The notes under the pieces are model-generated. The model was not told the origin of the DNA and did not search any database. It was given only the letters and a program-made list of their open reading frames with translations. Source: Enterococcus raffinosus (GTDB lineage Bacteria > Bacillota > Bacilli > Lactobacillales > Enterococcaceae). From it: a stretch of DNA of 64,000 nt. Shown piece after piece: positions 16,358-23,828 of the stretch (positions are counted from its first letter, which is position 1; each line of letters opens with the position of its first letter). A program made the translations under genes and the position numbers. The stretch is from NCBI RefSeq assembly GCF_018917525.1, contig NZ_JAHLOS010000019.1, positions 1-64,000 of the forward strand, in the 5' to 3' direction.

Positions 16358-16834
16358 ATGGAAAATGATGATCGTCTGTTTTTAATTTCTCAAACCTATG
16401 CGACCTTGTTTTCGGTGACGAATAAGCTTCAGGCTGCAGGTGACGAATCTATGAGAGAATTGACTACCAGACAACTGATGGCATTGATTGCGATTGCCCA
16501 CATTCCTAAAGAAGAGGTAACCCTGAACGCGATTGCCTCTAAGCTTGGCGCAACAAAGCAAAGTACGGCTCAAATAATTAATAATTTGAAAAATAAAGAG
16601 TATTTAACGTCAGAAAAAAGTAAAAGTGATGCACGTGCCGTTAATATCATAATTACCAAAAAAGGCAAAAAAATTTTTGAAGAAGCCAATAAACAGGGCT
16701 GGATGTTCCTACAAAATACATTCAAAGCCTTTTCCGAAGAAGAACTAACACAGCTTTGGACCTTGCTTAAGAAGCTTTACCAATTTGATGGCGAAGTCCA
16801 AGATGGCTTTGAAGCAGACGGAAGGAAATTATAA
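16358..16834 (+). CDS. MarR family transcriptional regulator
   Basis: 158 residues from the ATG at 16358, which GAGGAGAG precedes by 8 bases; the upstream in-frame ATG at 16331 lacks such a site. The winged HTH is at about 50-110 (LNAIASKLGATKQSTAQIINNLK and LTSEKSKSDARAVNIIITKKG). It lies 40 bases after the hydrolase gene in the same direction and probably regulates that unit. Ligand unknown. Confidence 0.88.
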   Translation: MENDDRLFLISQTYATLFSVTNKLQAAGDESMRELTTRQLMALIAIAHIPKEEVTLNAIASKLGATKQSTAQIINNLKNKEYLTSEKSKSDARAVNIIITKKGKKIFEEANKQGWMFLQNTFKAFSEEELTQLWTLLKKLYQFDGEVQDGFEADGRKL

Positions 16835-16840
16835 AAGATT

Positions 16841-16880
16841 AGACACAATCGTTGAATAGCGATTGTGTCTTTCTCTTTTT
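16841..16880 (+). terminator. Intrinsic terminator
   Basis: AGACACAATCG (16841-16851) pairs perfectly with CGATTGTGTCT (16860-16870), followed by a T-rich tract. Confidence 0.88.
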
Positions 16881-16952
16881 TTGCTTCAAAAAGGATAAAA
16901 GGAAATCAAGAAGGGTTTGCTATAGTGGTGAAAAGAAAGAGAGGGATTAGTT

Positions 16953-17450
16953 ATGGACTATCGAATCGTAGAATTAGACAGTTTTAAGTTAGCAGGTTTT
17001 AAAAAAGCCTCCACCAATGAAAAGCAGCAGGGAATGAAGGATTGTCCAGCTCTTTGGAATGAAGTTATGTCTTCTGGAAAGCATGAGCTACTATTGCCGT
17101 TGATCAACCATGAACCTTATGGTTTAATTGGTGCCAGTTTTTATAACGTGGACACTACGGATGCTAAAAAGTTCGACTATTATATTGCAGTCGCAACCAC
17201 CAGTGAAATACCTGAAGAGTTAACAGAAGTAGAAGTACCGGCAAATAGTTGGGCCGTTTTTCCGTGTACCAGAAAAACCTCTGGAAAAACACAGTTTGCG
17301 ATCGTAACCCAATGGGCAGCACAGACAAGTGACTATGAATTGTTGAATACAGGCTATGCAACCGGTGAGATGGTTTCCGGTGGACCGGATTTGGAAGTTT
17401 ACGGCCAAGGCGATGAGGTTGAAATCTGGGTACCTGTCCGAAGAAAATAG
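16953..17450 (+). CDS. Stand-alone GyrI-like (effector binding domain) protein
   Basis: 165 residues with no DNA-binding domain. The fold is recognised from the pairing of the N-terminal strand (YRIVELDSFKLAGFKK), WNEVM, the central YYIAVATT strand, VPANSWAVFPC and the C-terminal LEVYGQGDEVEIWVPV. Stand-alone members bind small molecules, act as DNA gyrase inhibitor-like proteins or hydrolyse ligands. It directly precedes an AraC-type regulator carrying the same kind of domain, 77 bases apart, which suggests a functional link or a shared ligand. Confidence 0.82.
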   Translation: MDYRIVELDSFKLAGFKKASTNEKQQGMKDCPALWNEVMSSGKHELLLPLINHEPYGLIGASFYNVDTTDAKKFDYYIAVATTSEIPEELTEVEVPANSWAVFPCTRKTSGKTQFAIVTQWAAQTSDYELLNTGYATGEMVSGGPDLEVYGQGDEVEIWVPVRRK

Positions 17451-17527
17451 CCAAGATAAACAAGTAAGGGTTCGTAACTTTTCCTCGATATGCTATTCTT
17501 ATTAAAGAGAATTACAGGAGGAGTTTC

Positions 17528-18418
17528 ATGTCAAAAGACCTTGAACGTTTTTCGGCTACGTTAGCGTATATTGAAAATCATTTGTTTGAAGATATCATAC
17601 TTAAGGATTTAGCGAAAAAAGCCTTGCTTTCAGAATATACTTTCCATCGTTTTTTTACCTATTTAACAGGTTTTTCTTTTTCAACTTACTTGCGCAATCG
17701 GCGTCTTTCCGAAGCGGTGGATTTATTACGTCAGGAAATTCCAATTGATGAAGTGTCTGAATTATGCGGTTATGCCAATCGTTCTGCTTTTAATCGTGCC
17801 TTTTCTAAATTTCACGGGCTCGCACCAAGCCGGGCAAAATTGATTGACGCGGCGATTAATTTCTTTCCGCAGATTCGTTTGGATATCCAGATTAACGGTG
17901 GCAAAACACTAAATTATCATATTGAACATTTGCCGAGTTTTACGGTGGTTGGGAAAATGAAGGAGCTTCTTTTAGAAGATGAGTTGTTCAAAAATACCGG
18001 AAAACAATGGGAGCAATTTTTTAGAGATCGGCATTTGCGGACATTTGCTGAAAGTGATGCGACCCGTAAGAATTTTTTTGGCTTAAAGCGAGAGCCTTAT
18101 TTTGCCATTGCCAACCCCGCTCCAGCAAAGTCGGGATACTTAAATTATTTTACTGGTTTTGTTTTAAATCAGGATATTTCAACCGAATATCCAACGCTGG
18201 AAATTCCTGATCAGACGTATGCTGTTTTTGTAAGCGAACCCTATGATTATCGTAAGACAGAAAATGTCTCAAATGCTTATTATCAGTTACAGCAGCAAAT
18301 CTTCAATACATGGTTGCCGCAGACCCAGTATCAAAAAATCGATGGTCCGGAATTAGAAACCTATGTGTCTTTGGAGAGTCAAGCTTGCTTAGAGATTTGG
18401 CTACCAATCAAAAAGTAA
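17528..18418 (+). CDS. AraC family regulator with GyrI-like domain
   Basis: 296 residues. The two AraC helix-turn-helix units are at about 8-105 (LKDLAKKALLSEYTFHRFF and IDEVSELCGYANRSAFNRAF, with HGLAPSRAK after). The C-terminal 150 residues are GyrI-like (LPSFTVVGKMKEL...LEIPDQTYAVFVSEPY...ETYVSLESQACLEIWLPI), as in Rob/SoxS-like ligand-responsive regulators. AGGAGGAG precedes the ATG. A terminator follows, and the MFS exporter gene lies beyond it. Confidence 0.9.
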   Translation: MSKDLERFSATLAYIENHLFEDIILKDLAKKALLSEYTFHRFFTYLTGFSFSTYLRNRRLSEAVDLLRQEIPIDEVSELCGYANRSAFNRAFSKFHGLAPSRAKLIDAAINFFPQIRLDIQINGGKTLNYHIEHLPSFTVVGKMKELLLEDELFKNTGKQWEQFFRDRHLRTFAESDATRKNFFGLKREPYFAIANPAPAKSGYLNYFTGFVLNQDISTEYPTLEIPDQTYAVFVSEPYDYRKTENVSNAYYQLQQQIFNTWLPQTQYQKIDGPELETYVSLESQACLEIWLPIKK

Positions 18419-18428
18419 ATAACTACTT

Positions 18429-18460
18429 AGCAAGGATGAGTCATGAATCCTTGCTTTTTG
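18429..18460 (+). terminator. Intrinsic terminator
   Basis: AGCAAGGAT (18429-18437) pairs with ATCCTTGCT (18447-18455), then TTTT. Confidence 0.85.
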
Positions 18461-18574
18461 TTTATCCTTTAGTAAGGAGATAACTAAAATCATAAGCAAA
18501 AAGTAAAGCTTACAGTCATACACCACCTCGCATTGGCATGCTAATCTTTTATTAAAGTATTGGAGGTTAGTTTA

Positions 18575-19765
18575 GTGAATATATGTATGAATAAAGGAAT
18601 AGGTTGGTTTTTAGCGAGTCAGAATATTTCTCTCTTTGGTTCGCAACTGGTTAGTTACGCCATCATTTGGTATATAACTTTAGAGACTTCATCAGGCGTA
18701 TGGCTGACAATGGTTACTGTATGTTCGATGATGCCTCAGGCTTTGATTTCTTTATGGGGCGGTGTATTGGCAGATCGATATAGCAAGAAAACGCTGATCA
18801 TACTTTCTGACACATTCATTGCTATAGCAACATTCATTTTAGTCATTGCTTTTATTTCAGCGTTTAAAAACCTTTATTTGATTTTAGTTGTTTCGCTGCT
18901 GCGCTCGATTGGTGCTGGCGTTCAGACTCCTGCGGTGACTTCATTTTTTCCTGAAATAGTACCTGAGAATCAATTAGCACGAGTCCAGGGAATCAATCAA
19001 GCGTTAGGTTCCGCGATGATGTTGTTGGCTCCTGCGCTAGGCGGACTAGTATTAAATCAGTTTGGCCTTGTTTGGACATTTATTATTGATATTTTATCGG
19101 CTGCAGCAGCCGTTCTGATTATGCTTCGATTAAAAATAGAGAAAAAGATCTCTGAAGATCAACGATCAGATATTTTGACAGATTTAAAGAAGGGACTAAC
19201 CTATACCTTTCATCATCGTCAATTGAGACAAATCATGTTGGTTTATGCACTTTCATTTGTGCTGTTTACACCAGCTGCTACGTTAGCCCCATTACTAATT
19301 GAACGCAGTTTTGGAAATGAGCTTTGGCGATTAAGTTTCAACCAAATCATTTGGGGACTTGGTTCAATCATTGGCGGTCTATCTCTCTCGTTTTTTGGAG
19401 ATGTCAAACAAAAAGCAAAAGTAATTTCCTGCCTGCTGATATCCTTTGGACTATTATTAGTTTTAGAAGGATCGGCTTCCAACTTTTGGGTATATCAAAT
19501 TTTAGTAGGGCTCACGGGGATTTTGCTACCGATTATCGTGACCTTACAAACTGTTAGAATTCAACAAACTGCAAATCCAAAGCTTTTGGGCAGGGTTTTC
19601 TCAATAGTTCAAGTAATTACAGCCAGCGCGATGCCGATTGCGATTTTTTTCTTTGGTCCTTTGGCAGATATTATGCGTGTTCAACAGATATTACTCATTA
19701 CAGGAGCTGTTTTGGTTATAATAGGGATAAGTTATTTAAAAAAGATCGTTACTATGCAAAGTTAA
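18575..19765 (+). CDS. MFS transporter, enterobactin-exporter-like (DHA3 type)
   Basis: 396 residues from the GTG at 18575, which GGAGG precedes by 8 bases. About twelve membrane helices can be drawn; the loop 2-3 signature is GGVLADRYSKKTLIILSD and the helix-5 region has VQGINQALGSAMMLLAPALGG. This is the DHA3 family that exports macrolides and other drugs or siderophores. The tandem-MerR regulator follows 21 bases later and presumably senses the exported compound. Confidence 0.85.
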   Translation: MNICMNKGIGWFLASQNISLFGSQLVSYAIIWYITLETSSGVWLTMVTVCSMMPQALISLWGGVLADRYSKKTLIILSDTFIAIATFILVIAFISAFKNLYLILVVSLLRSIGAGVQTPAVTSFFPEIVPENQLARVQGINQALGSAMMLLAPALGGLVLNQFGLVWTFIIDILSAAAAVLIMLRLKIEKKISEDQRSDILTDLKKGLTYTFHHRQLRQIMLVYALSFVLFTPAATLAPLLIERSFGNELWRLSFNQIIWGLGSIIGGLSLSFFGDVKQKAKVISCLLISFGLLLVLEGSASNFWVYQILVGLTGILLPIIVTLQTVRIQQTANPKLLGRVFSIVQVITASAMPIAIFFFGPLADIMRVQQILLITGAVLVIIGISYLKKIVTMQS

Positions 19766-19786
19766 ACGATTAACGGGAGGGGTAAA

Positions 19787-20578
19787 ATGACTAAAGGAAA
19801 CATTTATAGAGTAATCGATTTAGCACGAATGTTTGCTGTTCATCCTAATACCATCCGTTTATATGAAAAATTGTCGTATATCAGCAAAGCCCAGCGAAGT
19901 AAAAATGGTTATCGAGAATTTACTGAACTTCACGTGTTGCAGCTGCAAATATGCCGTAAAATCTTTGGCTATCCATTTACAAAAAGAGCTATTAGAAAAA
20001 CAGGTGATGCTCTATTGCATGCGATTGCTGAACAAGACTGGCAAATGAGTCAAAGACGTTATGAAGAGTATATTGCTGCTATCAGAAACGAAATCGAGCT
20101 TGCTGAGAAGGCTGGTAAAATATTACTCGATTGGAGCAGTATGCAAAACAATTTAGAGAACGAAAATAAAGAGAAAAGATACAACAGAAAAGAAGTCGCT
20201 GAAATTTTTGGGGTGACTGTTGAAGCGGTGCGAAATTGGGAAAGAAACGGGCTCGTCCATGCAAACCATTGCGAATCAACGAAGACTACTTACTATTCGG
20301 AAAAAATGCTAGTTAGGTTTCATGTTATCTACATGCTGCGTCAAGCAGGCTATAGTATCTCAGCCATTCATCGAAGTATGAGTGATTTCGATCATAGAAA
20401 AGAAACAAATGTAGTGGTTTCTTTGCATCAACCTGAACAAGACGAGTTATTCTCAGTCGGAGATCGATGGCTCTATGAGTTGAGAAAACTAGAAAATGAA
20501 GGAATACAAATTTCTAATATTATTAATCAGCTTATTACTTGGTCAAAAGAAAATTCGCAAACTTCAACAAAAAAATGA
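19787..20578 (+). CDS. Regulator with two MerR-type HTH domains
   Basis: 263 residues. A first MerR HTH is at about 5-75 (YRVIDLARMFAVHPNTIRLY, SKNGYREFTELHVLQL). A second is at about 128-195 (RYNRKEVAEIFGVTVEAVRN, TTYYSEKMLVRFHVIYMLRQ). The two are linked by a helical region. GGGAGGGG precedes the ATG. Tandem MerR domains in one chain are uncommon and imply an intramolecular pseudo-dimer or binding to two sites. There is no separate effector domain. It is co-oriented with the MFS exporter gene 21 bases upstream, so a role in regulating that exporter is inferred. Confidence 0.82.
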   Translation: MTKGNIYRVIDLARMFAVHPNTIRLYEKLSYISKAQRSKNGYREFTELHVLQLQICRKIFGYPFTKRAIRKTGDALLHAIAEQDWQMSQRRYEEYIAAIRNEIELAEKAGKILLDWSSMQNNLENENKEKRYNRKEVAEIFGVTVEAVRNWERNGLVHANHCESTKTTYYSEKMLVRFHVIYMLRQAGYSISAIHRSMSDFDHRKETNVVVSLHQPEQDELFSVGDRWLYELRKLENEGIQISNIINQLITWSKENSQTSTKK

Positions 20579-20640
20579 CAAATGAGATCAAGTTTGCAAA
20601 TAACATTTTTATTACAATGGAAGAAAAAGGAGGAAAGAGA

Positions 20641-21075
20641 ATGAAAACAGCAACTTGTTTATGTGGGAATGTATCAATTGAGGTAATAGATGTACATTCA
20701 GAAGTAGGTGCCTGTCACTGTTCTATGTGTCGAAAATGGGGATCAGGGCCGCTTTTGACGGTTGAAGCAGGAACGGCAAAGAATATCCGCATTCATTCCG
20801 AAGACTTGATCAGCAGATATAAATCGTCAGAGTGGGCTGAAAGAGGATTTTGTTCAAATTGTGGTTCAAATCTTTTCTATCATTTGCTACCAACGGATGC
20901 CTACAGTATTCCCATTGATTTGTTCGATGATTTGCCAGATGCTACTTTAACGACAGAAGTGTATTACGATCAAAAGCCAGAATATTATGATTTTGCTAAT
21001 GAAACGAAGAAACTGACTGAAGCAGAAATCATGCAAATGGTTCAGGAAAAATATTTTCACGATACGAATGAATAA
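20641..21075 (+). CDS. GFA family zinc-binding protein
   Basis: 144 residues from the ATG at 20641, which GGAGGAAAG precedes. An earlier in-frame start inside the MerR gene is less likely. Zinc ligands are in TCLCGNVSIEV, CHCSMCRKWGSGP and CSNCGSNLFYHL. GFA (glutathione-dependent formaldehyde-activating enzyme-like) proteins are a broad family; most members outside proteobacteria have no proven reaction with formaldehyde. It is the last gene of the MFS-MerR unit. Confidence 0.9.
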   Translation: MKTATCLCGNVSIEVIDVHSEVGACHCSMCRKWGSGPLLTVEAGTAKNIRIHSEDLISRYKSSEWAERGFCSNCGSNLFYHLLPTDAYSIPIDLFDDLPDATLTTEVYYDQKPEYYDFANETKKLTEAEIMQMVQEKYFHDTNE

Positions 21076-21087
21076 AAACTTGTTTGA

Positions 21088-21119
21088 CCTATCCTCTGCT
21101 TCTATGGAGGATAGGTTTT
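21088..21119 (+). terminator. Intrinsic terminator
   Basis: CCTATCCTC (21088-21096) pairs with GAGGATAGG (21107-21115), followed by TTTT. Confidence 0.85.
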
Positions 21120-21218
21120 CATTTGGTACTCAAGCGGTAATCAAACGCCATAACTCAAAAAGCAAGTTAAATTAGACAAGCTCCTTTAGTAATACTCACT
21201 AGGAAATCTTAAGAAACT

Positions 21219-21247
21219 TTGACGATAGAACGTTTTCATGCTATCGT
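21219..21247 (+). promoter_or_regulatory. Promoter of the Lsa-like gene leader
   Basis: TTGACG (21219-21224) and TATCGT (21242-21247) are exactly 17 bp apart. Transcription would begin near 21254, giving a leader of about 260 bases before the ABC-F start. Confidence 0.7.
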
Positions 21248-21279
21248 AAAATTATAAGAAGGAAAGTGAGGGATCACGA

Positions 21280-21303
21280 ATGATTGATTCATCAGTGAAG
21301 TAG
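21280..21303 (+). CDS. Putative 7-residue leader peptide
   Basis: A short open frame, MIDSSVK followed by TAG, has its own ribosome site: AGGGA lies 7 bases upstream within GTGAGGGATCACGA. It sits at the 5' end of the long leader of the ABC-F gene, just ahead of the RNA elements that make an antiterminator and terminator. The likely role is to let a drug-stalled ribosome change the fold of the leader. Translation is not proven. Confidence 0.6.
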   Translation: MIDSSVK

Positions 21304-21308
21304 AGAAG

Positions 21309-21480
21309 CTGCATTAAGACTGTACCTCTGGAGACTAAGGGAGCAGTGTGCAGATTTTCGAAAAATTGGTGGATAATCAGCGAGGTTCCTTTTTGTGCAT
21401 AAAAGGCTTATTTTCTGAAGGCCCGAATGTCTAAAAATAGCTCGTCGACCCAGTTTTTCGGAAATAACTGGGTCTTTTTT
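21309..21480 (+). promoter_or_regulatory. Ribosome-mediated attenuator: antiterminator and terminator
   Basis: Terminator: GACCCAGTT (21447-21455) pairs with AACTGGGTC (21466-21474), then TTTTTT, ending 33 bases before the ABC-F start. Competing helix: ATTTTCGAAAAATTGG (21354-21369) pairs over 16 positions, two of them G-U, with CCAGTTTTTCGGAAAT (21450-21465). This covers most of the 5' arm and the whole loop of the terminator. A further stem, CTGCA (21309-21313) with TGCAG (21349-21353), lies between the leader peptide and the antiterminator strand. This is the layout of antibiotic-induced attenuation seen before ABC-F resistance genes. Confidence 0.8.
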
Positions 21481-21513
21481 GGCTTCATTTGAAGTCATTG
21501 CGAGGTGTTTATA

Positions 21514-23010
21514 ATGACAAACATAAAAATCGACCGGTTGACATTTGGGTATGATCAATTAGGAACATTGCTGTTCGACGATGCAAAATTAACTATTTCA
21601 GCTGATTGGAAGTTGGGTCTTGTTGGTCGGAATGGGCGAGGGAAAACCACATTGCTAAATTTGTTAAGAGGAAAAATTCCCTATCAAGGGCAGATTACTC
21701 ATCAGCTGGAAATGAATTATTTTCCTAAAAAAATAAACGATCCAAATCAATTAACTTATTATGCACTATCAGAAAATGAAGAGTTAGAGATTTGGAAAAT
21801 TGAGCGGGAACTCACGTTGCTACAATGCGACTTAAATGTGCTTTGGCGACCGTACTCAACATTGTCAGGAGGGGAGCAGACCAAAGTTCTTTTGGCACTG
21901 TTATTTCTAGATGATTATTCCTTTCCATTAATCGATGAACCAACGAATCATTTGGATATGAAGGGCCGCCAACAAGTTGCAGCTTACCTTCAAAAGAAAA
22001 AGCAAGGATATATTTTGGTCAGCCATGATCGAACCTTTTTAAATCAAACCGTGGACCATATTTTAGCGATTGAGAAGAGTCAATTGATTCTTTATCAAGG
22101 AAACTTTACAACCTATGAAGAGCAAAAGGCTCAACGTGATGCCTATGAACAGGCGCAAAATAGTAAATTGAAGAAGGAAATCACCAGATTGCAAAAAACA
22201 GCGAAGGAAAAGGCAGAATGGTCGTTTTCTAGGGAGAAAGATAAAACCAATAAACCAAAGGGCTTTATCGATACCGAATATCGCCGCGTCAGTCCCGGAG
22301 CAATTGGGGCGGATGCTGCCCGAATGATGAAGCGCTCAAAAGCAATCGTTCAACGGGTAGAGGGACAGATTACTGAAAAGGAAAAGCTGCTAAAAAATAT
22401 CGAAACGGTAGATGCATTAAAAATGTCCTATGAACCAACTTATCATCGTCGAATTTTGCACGTAGAGGAGCTATCGTTAAGTTATTCTGGAAAAAACTTA
22501 TTCAAAGGAAAGAGTTTTGAGTTATTACTTAACGAATGTTTAGCAATTACGGGAAAAAATGGCAGTGGAAAAACGTCATTGATCGACGCGTTGCTAGGAG
22601 AATTTAGCGGAGAGATTAAAGGGACGATTCATCGAGCAAACGGATTGAAAATCAGTCGAGTCCGTCAGAATTATGAAAGCAATCAAGGAACGCTGGAGGA
22701 TTTTGCAGAAAAAGAGGGGTTAAATTATTCTCAGTTCTTAAGCAACCTGAGAAAACTTGGAATGGAACGGCACGTTTTTGCTAATTGTATTCAAAACATG
22801 AGCATGGGACAGCGGAAGAAGGTCGAATTGGCAAAATCTTTGTCGCAACCGGCACATTTATATATTTGGGATGAACCGCTGAACTATCTCGACGTTTTCA
22901 ACCAAAAGCAAATTTTAGAACTACTGCAGCAAGTTAAACCAACAATGATCCTGATCGAGCATGATGAATATTTCGTCAAAGCGGTTAGCGATAAGAGAAT
23001 CAGTCTCTAA
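21514..23010 (+). CDS. lsa: Lsa-type ABC-F ribosomal protection protein
   Basis: 498 residues from the ATG at 21514, with GAGG 8 bases upstream. Two ATPase domains and no membrane segment. First: Walker A GRNGRGKTT, signature LSGGEQTK, Walker B PLIDEPTNHLD. A charged helical linker follows (about 195-290). Second: GKNGSGKTS, MSMGQRKK, LYIWDEPLNYLD. Length and sequence resemble Lsa(A), which dislodges lincosamides, streptogramin A and pleuromutilins from the ribosome. Intrinsic Lsa proteins are normal in some enterococci, so this is more likely a chromosomal trait than a recent acquisition. Expression probably depends on the attenuator upstream. Drug spectrum is inferred. Confidence 0.88.
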   Translation: MTNIKIDRLTFGYDQLGTLLFDDAKLTISADWKLGLVGRNGRGKTTLLNLLRGKIPYQGQITHQLEMNYFPKKINDPNQLTYYALSENEELEIWKIERELTLLQCDLNVLWRPYSTLSGGEQTKVLLALLFLDDYSFPLIDEPTNHLDMKGRQQVAAYLQKKKQGYILVSHDRTFLNQTVDHILAIEKSQLILYQGNFTTYEEQKAQRDAYEQAQNSKLKKEITRLQKTAKEKAEWSFSREKDKTNKPKGFIDTEYRRVSPGAIGADAARMMKRSKAIVQRVEGQITEKEKLLKNIETVDALKMSYEPTYHRRILHVEELSLSYSGKNLFKGKSFELLLNECLAITGKNGSGKTSLIDALLGEFSGEIKGTIHRANGLKISRVRQNYESNQGTLEDFAEKEGLNYSQFLSNLRKLGMERHVFANCIQNMSMGQRKKVELAKSLSQPAHLYIWDEPLNYLDVFNQKQILELLQQVKPTMILIEHDEYFVKAVSDKRISL

Positions 23011-23015
23011 GAAAT

Positions 23016-23046
23016 AACCAGCTGAAGAATTCCTTTCAGCTGGTTA
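23016..23046. terminator. Bidirectional intrinsic terminator
   Basis: AACCAGCTGAA (23016-23026) pairs with TTCAGCTGGTT (23035-23045), between the convergent ABC-F and membrane-protein genes. Confidence 0.85.
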
Positions 23047-23049
23047 ATT

Positions 23050-23496
23050 TTATAAAGATTTACTCAAACGTCGATAAGCAACAATCCCAAAGACATATTG
23101 AATGATCAATAGAATACTCATGCCAATACACGCATACCTGGAAAATGGGTAAAAATATTCAAGCATACTTAGAATGGAAAAGATAAAAGTTAAAATCAAT
23201 TGTAAAAGCATCATAGCTATATAGGCCAAACGTCCGCTTTTATCCCGCAACATGACCTTACGTTCATCCTTTAATTGAATCGCTTCATTTTGTAGGCGCG
23301 CATCATATTCAGCTTTATGTTCGGGTTTCGTCCAATAATAATACTTTCCGAGCAAACGAATACCTGTAGCGATTCCAGCTCCAGTGATTCCCCAAAGCAA
23401 AGCTTCAAGTGGGTATGCGGTCGTTAACGCAATGACTAAGCTGATGATACCGACAAAGAAGTAAACAAATCCGGTATAAAGCATTGATTTTTTCAT
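23050..23496 (-). CDS. Membrane protein paired with HTH regulator
   Basis: 148 residues with four hydrophobic segments (about 7-25, 30-50, 92-115 and 122-142) and a charged cytoplasmic stretch between the second and third (YYYWTKPEHKAEYDARLQNE). Family not firmly identified; it resembles the small membrane proteins that follow YozG-like regulators. Its ATG overlaps the HTH stop by 4 bases (ATGA), so translation is coupled. Function unknown. Confidence 0.7.
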   Translation of the reverse strand: MKKSMLYTGFVYFFVGIISLVIALTTAYPLEALLWGITGAGIATGIRLLGKYYYWTKPEHKAEYDARLQNEAIQLKDERKVMLRDKSGRLAYIAMMLLQLILTFIFSILSMLEYFYPFSRYACIGMSILLIIQYVFGIVAYRRLSKSL

Positions 23497-23696
23497 TGTT
23501 CTTCCTCCTCATAAATGAAAATATCCTCTATGCTGACATTAAAATAGCGAGCAATCTTAAATGCTAAAAGGATCGAGGGATTGTATCTGCCATTTTCCAA
23601 TGATCCAATCGTTTGTCTAGAAACTTCCAGTGAAATAGCGAGTTCCTCTTGCTTGATTCCGCGTTCTTTGCGCATTTCTTCTAAGCGGTTCTTCAT
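23493..23696 (-). CDS. XRE-family helix-turn-helix regulator
   Basis: 67 residues, HTH only: IKQEELAISLEVSRQTIGSLE and RYNPSILLAFKIARYF, with an acidic EEEEQ tail. It is clearly similar in length and pattern to the HTH at 5696-5899. It is first gene of a two-gene unit with the membrane protein. Two copies of a 16-bp repeat flank its promoter, so it is probably autoregulated (inference). Confidence 0.9.
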   Translation of the reverse strand: MKNRLEEMRKERGIKQEELAISLEVSRQTIGSLENGRYNPSILLAFKIARYFNVSIEDIFIYEEEEQ

Positions 23697-23715
23697 TTCT
23701 TCACCTCATTTAAGG

Positions 23716-23779
23716 AAAGCTTCCTTTCCATACTATAAGTATAAACCCTTTTCGCTTTTATGTAAAGCTTCCTTTCCAT
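23716..23779. repeat. Paired 16-bp direct repeats, probable operator
   Basis: AAAGCTTCCTTTCCAT occurs identically at 23716-23731 and 23764-23779, 48 bp apart. One copy overlaps the -35 of the minus-strand promoter and the other covers the region just past its start point. The first copy extends into the dyad GGAAAGCTTCC. Confidence 0.8.
23738..23766 (-). promoter_or_regulatory. Promoter of the second HTH/membrane-protein unit
   Basis: On the minus strand TTTACA (23766-23761) and TATACT (23743-23738) are 17 bp apart. Both ends touch or adjoin the paired direct repeats. Confidence 0.75.
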
Positions 23780-23795
23780 TCGTTTTATGAAAAGA

Positions 23796-23828
23796 AAAAA
23801 CCGACTGAGGAAATACTTCAGTCGGTTT
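23796..23828 (-). terminator. Intrinsic terminator of the LacI-family gene
   Basis: AAACCGACTGA (23798-23808) pairs with TCAGTCGGTTT (23818-23828); on the minus strand a T-run follows. The stem overlaps the stop codon region of the regulator gene. Confidence 0.85.
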
